DNA from: Synergistaceae bacterium
GTDB taxonomy: Bacteria > Synergistota > Synergistia > Synergistales > Aminobacteriaceae
Assembly: GCA_017427625.1 (NCBI GenBank)
Contig: JAFRSL010000110.1
Coordinates: 1-5,834, forward strand
Length of the DNA: 5,834 nt
Direction: 5' to 3'
Made by a program: the position numbers and the translations under genes. This document shows, piece after piece, positions 1 to 5,481 of this stretch (the stretch's first letter is position 1; every line of letters starts with the position of its first letter). The notes below the pieces were generated by a model, which was not told where the DNA came from, did no database searches, and worked only from the letters and a program-made list of their open reading frames with translations.

Positions 1-120
1 CGCAATCCCGTAATCGCCTACGGAACAATCACGTGGGACAACGGAAACATCGACATCGCGCCCGAAACCGTATACCTCAAGAGCTATCCATACGACACAG
101 GAGAAGACAGCCATGTATGA
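1..120 (+). CDS. 3' end of an unidentified upstream gene (partial)
   Basis: The first reading frame is open from the window edge to a TGA at 118-120, giving the last 39 residues of a protein that starts outside the window. The visible tail contains NPVIAYGTITWDNGNID and ends in GEDSHV; I do not recognise the family. The stop overlaps the ATG of the next gene by 8 bp (113-120), a common arrangement for translationally coupled genes, and this supports the frame being real. Another frame is also open over this short stretch, so the call rests on the overlap and on the plausible residue composition. Function unknown. Confidence 0.6.
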   Translation, partial: RNPVIAYGTITWDNGNIDIAPETVYLKSYPYDTGEDSHV

Positions 121-994
121 GCTAGTTCAGGTTACGGAGCAGACATACTACATTCAGAGTCCGGCAAAAATCGGTCTCGTAAAACTTGACAGCGATAACG
201 TCTGCCTCATTGACAGCGGGAACGACAAGGAGGCCGGCCGAAAAGTCAAGAAGCTCCTCGACGCTAATGATTGGCATCTTTCCGCAATCTACAACACACA
301 CTCAAACGCTGACCACATAGGCGGCAACAAATACCTTCAGTCAAACACGGGCTGCAAGATATATGCCCCCGATGTCGAATGCGCTTTCACACGTCATACA
401 GTCCTTGAACCTTCGTTCCTTTACGGCGGCTGCCCAATGAAGGAATTACGGCACAAGTTCCTCATGGCTCAGGAAAGCGACGCTGAATATCTCACCTCTG
501 AAGTCCTCCCCGAAGGCTGGGAAATGATTGACCTTCCCGGACACTTCTTCAGCATGGCCGGATTCAGGACGAATGACGATGTTGTGTTTCTTGCTGACTG
601 CCTTTCGAGCCGTGAGACACTCGAAAAGTACCGCATAACATTCATCTATGACGTTGGCGCATACCTCTCGACCCTTGAGACTGTGAAGGCTATGAATGCC
701 CGCGTATTCATTCCTTCACATGCAGAGCCTACAGAAGACATCTCAGGCCTCGCGCAGTACAACATTGACACAGTGAATGAAGTCGCAGGAAAGATAGTCG
801 AAATTTGCCGGACACCCACAAATTTTGAGCGCATACTTCAAGTTTTGTTCACCGAGTACGGACTGATCATGAACTTCGAGCAGTATGTTCTCGCAGGAAG
901 CACAGTGCGTTCGTATCTCTCATGGCTAAAGGACAACGGCAGGTTGAGCGCGTACTTCGAGGACAATATTCTCCTCTGGTCATCGGAGGGCTAA
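113..994 (+). CDS. MBL-fold metallo-hydrolase with HxNxDH variant motif
   Basis: A 293-residue cytoplasmic protein with no signal peptide or membrane segment. It has the metallo-beta-lactamase fold signature: an N-terminal beta region ending in LIDSGND (32-38), the metal-site motif THSNADHIGG (62-71), a second-site His in DLPGH (His144), the bridging Asp in LADC (Asp162) and a late His in PSHAEP (His203). In the classical HxHxDH motif the second His is a ligand; here it is Asn65, while His63, Asp67 and His68 are kept. The region after about residue 210 looks like a helical C-terminal extension. The start is supported by AGGAG at 99-103, 9 bases before the ATG. Substrate cannot be predicted: the fold covers glyoxalase II, ribonuclease, phosphodiesterase and thioesterase-like enzymes. 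It overlaps the gene before it and lies 2 bases from the Lgt-like gene after it, so it is probably co-transcribed with both. Confidence 0.85.
   Translation: MYELVQVTEQTYYIQSPAKIGLVKLDSDNVCLIDSGNDKEAGRKVKKLLDANDWHLSAIYNTHSNADHIGGNKYLQSNTGCKIYAPDVECAFTRHTVLEPSFLYGGCPMKELRHKFLMAQESDAEYLTSEVLPEGWEMIDLPGHFFSMAGFRTNDDVVFLADCLSSRETLEKYRITFIYDVGAYLSTLETVKAMNARVFIPSHAEPTEDISGLAQYNIDTVNEVAGKIVEICRTPTNFERILQVLFTEYGLIMNFEQYVLAGSTVRSYLSWLKDNGRLSAYFEDNILLWSSEG
985..990 (+). promoter_or_regulatory. Ribosome binding site deciding the start of the Lgt-like gene
   Basis: GGAGGG lies 6 bases upstream of the ATG at 997, inside the last codons of the MBL-fold gene. It favours the ATG at 997 over the in-frame ATG at 922, which would add 25 polar residues unlike any Lgt N-terminus and overlap the upstream gene by 73 bp. 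Translation of the two genes is probably coupled. Confidence 0.75.
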
Positions 995-996
995 CT

Positions 997-1797
997 ATGC
1001 ACCCGACATTGTTTCACGTATTCGGCCTGAGAATCGACACTTACAGCGTGATATGGTTCATAGCCTTGTCGGTCGCAATATTATGGGTGATAAAGCGTCT
1101 CCCTCTCTACGGGCTTGACGAGTACGAGTCGCGCAAAATCATGGCCGTGTCGTTCTTCTTCATGTTGCTGGGCGCAAGATCATTCGAGTATATCCAGCAC
1201 TGGAAGCAATACATGGCCAACCCCTCGCTTTTCCTCGACATAAATCGCGGTGGCGTTCATGAGTTCGGAGCAGTCTCTGGGGCGTTCCTTTCGGCTCTCA
1301 TTATGTGCATGTTCTCGCGGAAAGTCTCATTCTCTCGCTTATGTGATGCTGCTGCACCTCCCGCAATCCTTGCAATCACTATCGGCCGATGGGGATGTTT
1401 CATGAACGGATGCTGTGTTGGCATTAGGACAAAATCATTCTTGGGCGTTCATTTCCCTTTCGACAGGGCTGGGATATTAAGGCATCCGGTGCAGATATAT
1501 TACTCGGTCATAGCATTGGTGATTGTCGGGGTATTGCTTGCTGTCGAAAAGCGTGTTCTCCCCAGACAGAAGGGCGAGCGACATTATTCGGTGATTGCTC
1601 CTCTTGCCATCATTCTATATTCGATGATGAGACTTGTTGTCGCACCGCTTAGAAATCATGCCATAATGGCACGGCTAATTTCACGCTCTATGACTTACAG
1701 AGGGGTTATGATTGCATTGCCGTTAATGAGTTTGTGGCTTGCTTATAGCCTGAGTAAGCTGAAAACCGTTCATGAAGTAACCACAATTCGCCGTTAA
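997..1797 (+). CDS. Prolipoprotein diacylglyceryl transferase (Lgt) family membrane protein, divergent
   Basis: A 266-residue polytopic inner-membrane protein with roughly seven hydrophobic segments. Lgt landmarks in order (numbered from the ATG at 997): LRIDTYSVIWF (11-21), LGARSFEY (58-65), GGVHEFGAVSG (85-95), IGRWGCFMNGCCVG (129-142), HPVQIYY (163-169) and YSMMRLVVAPLR (208-219). True Lgt transfers diacylglycerol from phosphatidylglycerol to the lipobox cysteine of prolipoproteins. Several positions differ from what I recall of E. coli Lgt: the His of the HGG motif aligns with Phe90, the Asn of GRxGNF with Cys134, and the Glu after the late conserved Arg with Ala216. The Arg of the GR motif (Arg131) and a later Arg (Arg212) are kept. 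The GCFxxGCC pattern is typical of Lgt-like paralogues whose activity is less certain. Family membership is likely; catalysis of lipoprotein modification is an inference. The gene begins 2 bases after the MBL-fold stop and precedes the protease by 39 bp. Confidence 0.8.
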   Translation: MHPTLFHVFGLRIDTYSVIWFIALSVAILWVIKRLPLYGLDEYESRKIMAVSFFFMLLGARSFEYIQHWKQYMANPSLFLDINRGGVHEFGAVSGAFLSALIMCMFSRKVSFSRLCDAAAPPAILAITIGRWGCFMNGCCVGIRTKSFLGVHFPFDRAGILRHPVQIYYSVIALVIVGVLLAVEKRVLPRQKGERHYSVIAPLAIILYSMMRLVVAPLRNHAIMARLISRSMTYRGVMIALPLMSLWLAYSLSKLKTVHEVTTIRR

Positions 1798-1806
1798 AAT
1801 AAAAGG

Positions 1807-1832
1807 CTGTAAAAATTCATAGGAGGTTACAG
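1807..1832 (+). promoter_or_regulatory. Hairpin carrying the protease ribosome binding site in its loop
   Basis: CTGTAA at 1807-1812 and TTACAG at 1827-1832 form a perfect 6-bp inverted repeat. The 14-base loop contains AGGAGG (1821-1826), the ribosome binding site of the protease gene, whose ATG is at 1837. The stem is AT-rich with only two GC pairs, so it would be weak. The ribosome binding site itself is certain; a regulatory role for the hairpin is speculative. Confidence 0.45.
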
Positions 1833-1836
1833 AATT

Positions 1837-3297
1837 ATGAGAACAAGAAAGATTCTAGCGTTCACACTCGCGTTCATACTCACGGTATCAGGGAGCGCAT
1901 TTGCCCTCTCGCCGTTCAGCACAAGCCAGTCGAATCCAATCGTCCCAATCGTCAAGAGGGCTTCGGTTGCCGTCGTAAATATCGACGTTGAGAAGACAGC
2001 AAGGCGTTCCGTCCCATCGTTCCCGTTCGATGATGATCCGTTCTTCAAGCGTTTCTTCGGGGACAGCTTCAAGGAGTTCACGCGCTCAGTCCCAATGAAG
2101 GGCAGAGGCTCAGGCTTCATCGTCAGCAAAGAAGGCCAGATACTCACGAACAATCACGTTGTTGACGGCGTTGACAAGATCACGGTGTCATTACAGCTTG
2201 AGGACGGAAGCAAGAAGACCTACCCAGCAAAGATTCTCGGCAATGACCCGACATATGACCTTGCCGTGATAAAGATCGAGCCTGACGGTAATCTTCCTGT
2301 CCTTGAACTCGGAGACTCTGACGCTGTTGAAGTCGGTGAGTTCGTCGTCGCAATCGGAAACCCCTACGGCTTCGAGCATTCAGTAACAGCCGGAGTAATC
2401 AGCGCGAAGAACAGGAGCATTCACGCGCAGGACGTTAACTTCGACGATTTCCTCCAGACTGACGCGGCAATCAATCCCGGAAATTCCGGCGGGCCTCTCC
2501 TCAACATGGCCGGTGAAGTCGTCGGAATCAACACGGCGATTATCCCTTACGCTCAGGGCTTGGGGTTCGCAATTCCCGTCAACAAGGCAAAGGAAATCAT
2601 GGGCGACCTCGTATCGTTCGGACGTGTAAAGCGCGGCTGGCTAGGCGTAAGCGTCAGGGGAATCACTCCCGAAATGGCGAAGGCTTACGGCGTAACTGGG
2701 AGTGAGGGCGCGATGATCAACGATGTCTTCAAGGGCGACCCTGCGGACAAAGCCGGAATCAAGCGCGGTGATGTCGTCGTCGAACTCAACGGCAAGAAGG
2801 TCAAGGACGCTAATGATTTCGTGTCGAAGATAAGGACATTAGCACCCAACTCGATAGCGAAACTTCAGGTTGTCCGCAAAGGAAAGAAGATGACGTTCAA
2901 CGTAAAGCTCGCCGAACGAAACAGCAAGGGCGACGGAAGCATCGAGAGTTCGGAAAAAAAAGAAGTCAACGCCGGAAAGTCAGACAGTATTAACGCGCTC
3001 AGGGACTTTGGGATTTCGAGGGTCTCACCGCTAACTGAGTCACTGAGACGTCAGTACAGAATCAACTCGGACAGTGAGGGCCTCGTCATCACGGAAATCG
3101 ACAAGGACTCTCAGGCATCGGCTGACGGTGATATTCGCGAGGGCGATCTCATCATTGAGGTGAACGGCAATGAAGTGAAGTCGGCTTCTGACCTGTCGAA
3201 AGCTGTCGGTGATGACAACTCGATCGTACTCATGATTGAGCGCGAGGGTTCAACATACTTCCTCATGGTGAGCAAGGGCAGTATTCCGGAGAAGTAG
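1837..3297 (+). CDS. htrA: Do/HtrA (DegP-like) periplasmic serine endoprotease
   Basis: A 486-residue S1C-family protease/chaperone that degrades or holds misfolded envelope proteins. A Sec signal peptide (1-23, basic MRTRK, hydrophobic core, cleavage after AFA) sends it to the periplasm. The short loop with DDPFFKRFFGD (66-76) is typical of Do proteases. The catalytic triad is visible: His107 in LTNNHVVDG, Asp141 in TYDLAVIKI and Ser217 in NPGNSGGP. The first PDZ domain starts near RGWLGV (266-271) and runs to about 358; after a charged Ser/Lys/Glu linker (about 360-385) a second PDZ spans about 385-482 and includes GLVITEI and REGDLIIEVNG. The length matches the DegP/DegQ family (about 450-480). 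The ATG follows AGGAGG with a spacing of 10 bases. All triad residues and both PDZ domains are present, so it should be active. It is the last gene of the + strand unit and converges on the two-component system. Whether it is orthologous to DegP or DegQ cannot be told. Confidence 0.96.
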   Translation: MRTRKILAFTLAFILTVSGSAFALSPFSTSQSNPIVPIVKRASVAVVNIDVEKTARRSVPSFPFDDDPFFKRFFGDSFKEFTRSVPMKGRGSGFIVSKEGQILTNNHVVDGVDKITVSLQLEDGSKKTYPAKILGNDPTYDLAVIKIEPDGNLPVLELGDSDAVEVGEFVVAIGNPYGFEHSVTAGVISAKNRSIHAQDVNFDDFLQTDAAINPGNSGGPLLNMAGEVVGINTAIIPYAQGLGFAIPVNKAKEIMGDLVSFGRVKRGWLGVSVRGITPEMAKAYGVTGSEGAMINDVFKGDPADKAGIKRGDVVVELNGKKVKDANDFVSKIRTLAPNSIAKLQVVRKGKKMTFNVKLAERNSKGDGSIESSEKKEVNAGKSDSINALRDFGISRVSPLTESLRRQYRINSDSEGLVITEIDKDSQASADGDIREGDLIIEVNGNEVKSASDLSKAVGDDNSIVLMIEREGSTYFLMVSKGSIPEK

Positions 3298-3304
3298 AAG
3301 TGTG

Positions 3305-3338
3305 AAAACGCGGGCGGGATTCCTCATTAGGGTCCCGC
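3305..3338 (-). terminator. Possible reverse-strand terminator for the two-component operon
   Basis: Read on the - strand, the same GC-rich hairpin lies just after the kinase stop. An alternative 3' arm (GCGGG at 3310-3314, pairing with CCCGC at 3334-3338) is followed by G and then four T residues (complement of AAAA at 3305-3308). One element could therefore stop transcription in both directions between the convergent genes. The - strand T-run is short, so this direction is less certain. Confidence 0.45.
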
Positions 3339-3343
3339 TTTTT
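3314..3343 (+). terminator. Rho-independent terminator after the HtrA-like protease
   Basis: GCGGGA (3314-3319) pairs with TCCCGC (3333-3338). After a small TT/G internal loop, CCT (3322-3324) pairs with AGG (3329-3331) around a CATT loop. Five T residues (3339-3343) follow directly. It lies 16 bases after the protease stop, in the 47-bp gap before the convergent kinase gene. Confidence 0.85.
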
Positions 3344-3344
3344 G

Positions 3345-4709
3345 TTACTCACGTTTAAGCCTCACAGTGAAACACGTACCCTCACCCTTTTTGCTGACGG
3401 CTGAAATCTTCCCGCCGTGAGCCTCGACAGTAGCCTTCACGATTGCAAGTCCGACACCGCTTCCTCCCGTTATCCTCGTCCTCGACTCATCAGCTCTCCA
3501 GAAACGCTCGAAAATGTTGGGCAAGTCCTCCGGCGAAATTCCAATCCCAGTGTCAGCAATCTCAATTACAGCCTCATCATTGTCAGCATAGAGCCTCAGA
3601 CTCACAGTTCCTCCAGCGTCAGTGTATCGCAGTGCATTGGACAGCAAGTTGTCGGTTACGTGCCTGAACTGTTCGCGGTCAATCTCGCAGGTTACGTCCT
3701 CAAGTTCCGCCGTCAATGTGATTCCTGACTTTACGAAAACTGGTGAGAAACTTTCAACGACGTTCCCCAAAAATTCCCGCATGTCTGTGATCTCGGTGCA
3801 AAGCCTCAAAGTCTCGCCCTCAATCCGTGAGAGTGCGTCAACTTTCCCGATGAGTTCGGCAAGACGAGTCATCTCGTTCACGCAGAGTGTCAGACGTTCG
3901 GGAGTAGGTTCAAGAATCCCGTCAGCAATCGCCTCAATCTGTGTCCTCGTTACAGTGAGAGGAGTCCTCAATTCATGGGCAACGTCAATCATCAATCTCC
4001 TTCGCAACTTCTCCTGACCGGCAAGCGATCTCCCCAAGTCCTCAACCCCTCGCGTCAATGCGTCAAGCTCACGTATACCGACTGGTTTTGCCTCCTCATG
4101 AACATCATATTCACCACGTGCAATATTCTTCGTCCTTTCAATCGCAGCGATTACAGGGCGGCTAAGTCTTCCTGCGACAATGTATCCAGCTCCACAAGCA
4201 CAGAGTATCACAACGAACGCACCCGCAAGAGTGTAACTCACAAGGTAGCTAAGGAATGATGTCTCGTATCGCCCTGATGGAATCCTTCGCTCAATCTCAA
4301 GGCTTCCCTTGTTCATCGCAAGTTTTATTGTTATGTGTTCGGTCTCGGAATCAGGCGGCTGAGGCTCATTCTGTGAGCTGTGAGTCCTTCGCGGCATTTG
4401 AAGAGGACGTAACGTGTAGACTTCGCGCCCGTTAAGATCGATGAGGGTGATAATCATTCCTGCCCATTGCGGAGCTGGCCGCAAAATGTCCATGACACGC
4501 CGACGTTTCCAGACCCCTCCTTCTTCATCGTAGAGTGCCGACAAAGACTCGCCCAAGTTCTCGAGGTCAGCCTGCCTTCGCTGAATCTGATAATTCCTGA
4601 AAGCCTCGACGCTGAACTTAACGCCCAAAATCGGGACGACAATTCCCGACACTACAGCGAGTATCACATATAGCATCAGGAAATGAGAGCGCAACGATTT
4701 ACTTCTCAT
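3345..4709 (-). CDS. Sensor histidine kinase (HAMP, HisKA, HATPase; BaeS/CpxA-like layout)
   Basis: A 454-residue inner-membrane kinase. Numbered from the ATG at 4709: membrane segment about 9-31; an extracytoplasmic sensor region about 32-152 with a Pro/Ser/Glu-rich stretch near 104-124; second membrane segment about 154-180; HAMP about 178-232 (SRPVIAAIERTKNIARGEYDV); HisKA with the phospho-acceptor His245 in DVAHELRTPLT; N box NLLSNALRY (354-362); G1 box DTGIGIS (386-392); F region IFERFW (399-404); G2 box GGSGVGLAIVKA (415-426). All catalytic boxes are intact. An upstream in-frame ATG at 4847 would add 46 residues lying wholly within the regulator gene and lacking the N-terminal membrane-anchor pattern, so I chose 4709. 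This start overlaps the regulator by 11 bp and has only a weak AGG (4717-4719), consistent with translational coupling. The signal is not predictable; the sensor loop has no recognised domain. Confidence 0.94.
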   Translation of the reverse strand: MRSKSLRSHFLMLYVILAVVSGIVVPILGVKFSVEAFRNYQIQRRQADLENLGESLSALYDEEGGVWKRRRVMDILRPAPQWAGMIITLIDLNGREVYTLRPLQMPRRTHSSQNEPQPPDSETEHITIKLAMNKGSLEIERRIPSGRYETSFLSYLVSYTLAGAFVVILCACGAGYIVAGRLSRPVIAAIERTKNIARGEYDVHEEAKPVGIRELDALTRGVEDLGRSLAGQEKLRRRLMIDVAHELRTPLTVTRTQIEAIADGILEPTPERLTLCVNEMTRLAELIGKVDALSRIEGETLRLCTEITDMREFLGNVVESFSPVFVKSGITLTAELEDVTCEIDREQFRHVTDNLLSNALRYTDAGGTVSLRLYADNDEAVIEIADTGIGISPEDLPNIFERFWRADESRTRITGGSGVGLAIVKATVEAHGGKISAVSKKGEGTCFTVRLKRE

Positions 4710-5382
4710 CGTCAAACCTGTAACCAAAGCCGTAGATTGTCTTAATCCAGCCGTTTTCGTGGCCAGGCTCGGCGAGTTTCTTGCGGAGATTCTTGATGTA
4801 TGTGTCGATAGTCCTGTCGAAACCGTCATAGTCATCGCCCAAAGCATTGCGGATAATCTCGTCCCTTGACCATGTGCGGATGGGTCTTGATGCGAGTGTC
4901 GAGAATATCAGGAACTCGCTCTTTGTTACGGGGATAGGCTTCCCGTCCTTGCGAATCTCAACGCGTTCGGGGTCAATCTCGATCCTTCCGTCGGCGCATA
5001 CTCCTGCGGCTATGTTGTCGCGTGTTGCTGACGGTCTTAGCTGCGCGCGTATTCTTGCCATTAAGACGCGGGGGCTGAAAGGTTTTGCGACGTAATCATT
5101 CGCTCCTGTGTCGAGGCCATAGACGACATCAGACTCGCCTGTTTTCGCTGTGAGCATGATTATTGGGACGCTTGATTTCTCACGTATCCTCCGGCAGACT
5201 TCCTCGCCTGAAAGTTTGGGGAGCATGAGATCAAGAATGACGAGTGAAATATCCTCGCGGTCAAAAATCTCAAGGGCTGTCATTCCGTCCCCTGCGGTGA
5301 TTGTGTCGTAACCATCACGCTTTGCATATGCGCTGACGACTTCGGCGATTGGTGCTTCGTCTTCAACAATTAGAATTTTCAC
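4699..5382 (-). CDS. OmpR/PhoB-family response regulator
   Basis: A 227-residue cytoplasmic DNA-binding regulator, the usual length for this family, and partner of the adjacent kinase. The receiver domain (1 to about 117) has the acidic pair Glu8/Asp9 (ILIVEDE), the phospho-acceptor Asp51 (LVILDLMLP), Thr78 (IIMLTAK) and Lys100 (DYVAKPF). The C-terminal winged helix (about 128-225) has PVTKSEFLIFSTLA, the recognition-helix region DRTIDTYIKNLRKKL (189-203) and the wing IKTIYGFGYRF (213-223). I start it at the GTG (5380-5382), which reads VKILIVEDE as in most family members and has AAAGGAG upstream. The longer in-frame ATG at 5475 would add 31 residues that cover the promoter and ribosome binding site. 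It is first in the operon with the kinase and divergent from the exported repeat protein, which suggests it controls that promoter region. Confidence 0.94.
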   Translation of the reverse strand: MKILIVEDEAPIAEVVSAYAKRDGYDTITAGDGMTALEIFDREDISLVILDLMLPKLSGEEVCRRIREKSSVPIIMLTAKTGESDVVYGLDTGANDYVAKPFSPRVLMARIRAQLRPSATRDNIAAGVCADGRIEIDPERVEIRKDGKPIPVTKSEFLIFSTLASRPIRTWSRDEIIRNALGDDYDGFDRTIDTYIKNLRKKLAEPGHENGWIKTIYGFGYRFDDEK

Positions 5383-5392
5383 GATAGAAATT

Positions 5393-5399
5393 CTCCTTT
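5393..5399 (-). promoter_or_regulatory. Ribosome binding site setting the GTG start of the response regulator
   Basis: On the - strand AAAGGAG lies 10 bases before the GTG at 5380-5382. No comparable site precedes the in-frame ATG at 5475 or the one at 5424, so it supports the GTG start. Confidence 0.7.
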
Positions 5400-5436
5400 C
5401 ACAAGAATTATAAATTGATTTCATACCTCGTTCACA
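5398..5436. promoter_or_regulatory. Candidate response-regulator binding site: phased TTCAYA direct repeats
   Basis: TTCACA (5398-5403), TTCATA (5420-5425) and TTCACA (5431-5436) are in the same orientation at offsets of 0, 22 and 33 bases, that is, multiples of 11. OmpR-family dimers bind tandem half-sites about 10-11 bp apart on one DNA face. The last copy overlaps the -35 box of the two-component promoter. The half-sites are short and A/T-rich, so chance is a real alternative. Confidence 0.3.
5407..5435 (-). promoter_or_regulatory. Sigma-70-type promoter for the two-component operon
   Basis: On the - strand a perfect TATAAT (5407-5412) lies 17 bases downstream of GTGAAC (5430-5435), which matches TTGACA at its three central bases T, G and A. 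The predicted start is near 5400, leaving a leader of about 18 bases that begins almost at the ribosome binding site. The weak -35 box is compatible with an activator. Confidence 0.65.
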
Positions 5437-5445
5437 TTCAGAGAC

Positions 5446-5451
5446 TATTCT
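5446..5451 (+). promoter_or_regulatory. Weak candidate -10 box for the exported repeat protein
   Basis: TATTCT lies 31-36 bases upstream of the ATG and would give a leader of about 24 bases. No acceptable -35 hexamer is found at 16-18 bases upstream (ATACCT at 17). If real, this promoter would probably need an activator such as the adjacent regulator. Confidence 0.25.
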
Positions 5452-5481
5452 ATCAGCGTTGAAGGAAGGAGGCACAACAAA

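Noticed and set aside
1713..1800. Possible htrA promoter in the 3' end of the Lgt-like gene (TTCATG 1769-1774 with TAAAAT 1795-1800; TATAGC 1744-1749)
   Set aside because: Spacings are 20 bases or no -35 at all. Nothing strong enough to annotate, although an internal promoter for htrA remains possible.
1827..2153. 108-codon - strand open frame opposite the start of htrA
   Set aside because: Lies antisense to the signal peptide and N-terminus of a convincing protease gene, with no recognisable protein features.
3417..4259. Several + strand open frames (74-131 codons) opposite the kinase gene
   Set aside because: They are antisense shadows of the conserved HAMP, HisKA and HATPase regions, Ser/Arg-rich and without family features.
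4710..4847. N-terminal extension of the kinase to the ATG at 4847
   Set aside because: The 46 extra residues lie entirely within the regulator gene in another frame and precede a normal kinase N-terminus with its first membrane segment.
5383..5475. N-terminal extension of the response regulator to the ATG at 5475
   Set aside because: It would translate through the promoter and ribosome binding site; OmpR-family regulators normally begin directly at the K-I-L-I-V-E-D-E strand.
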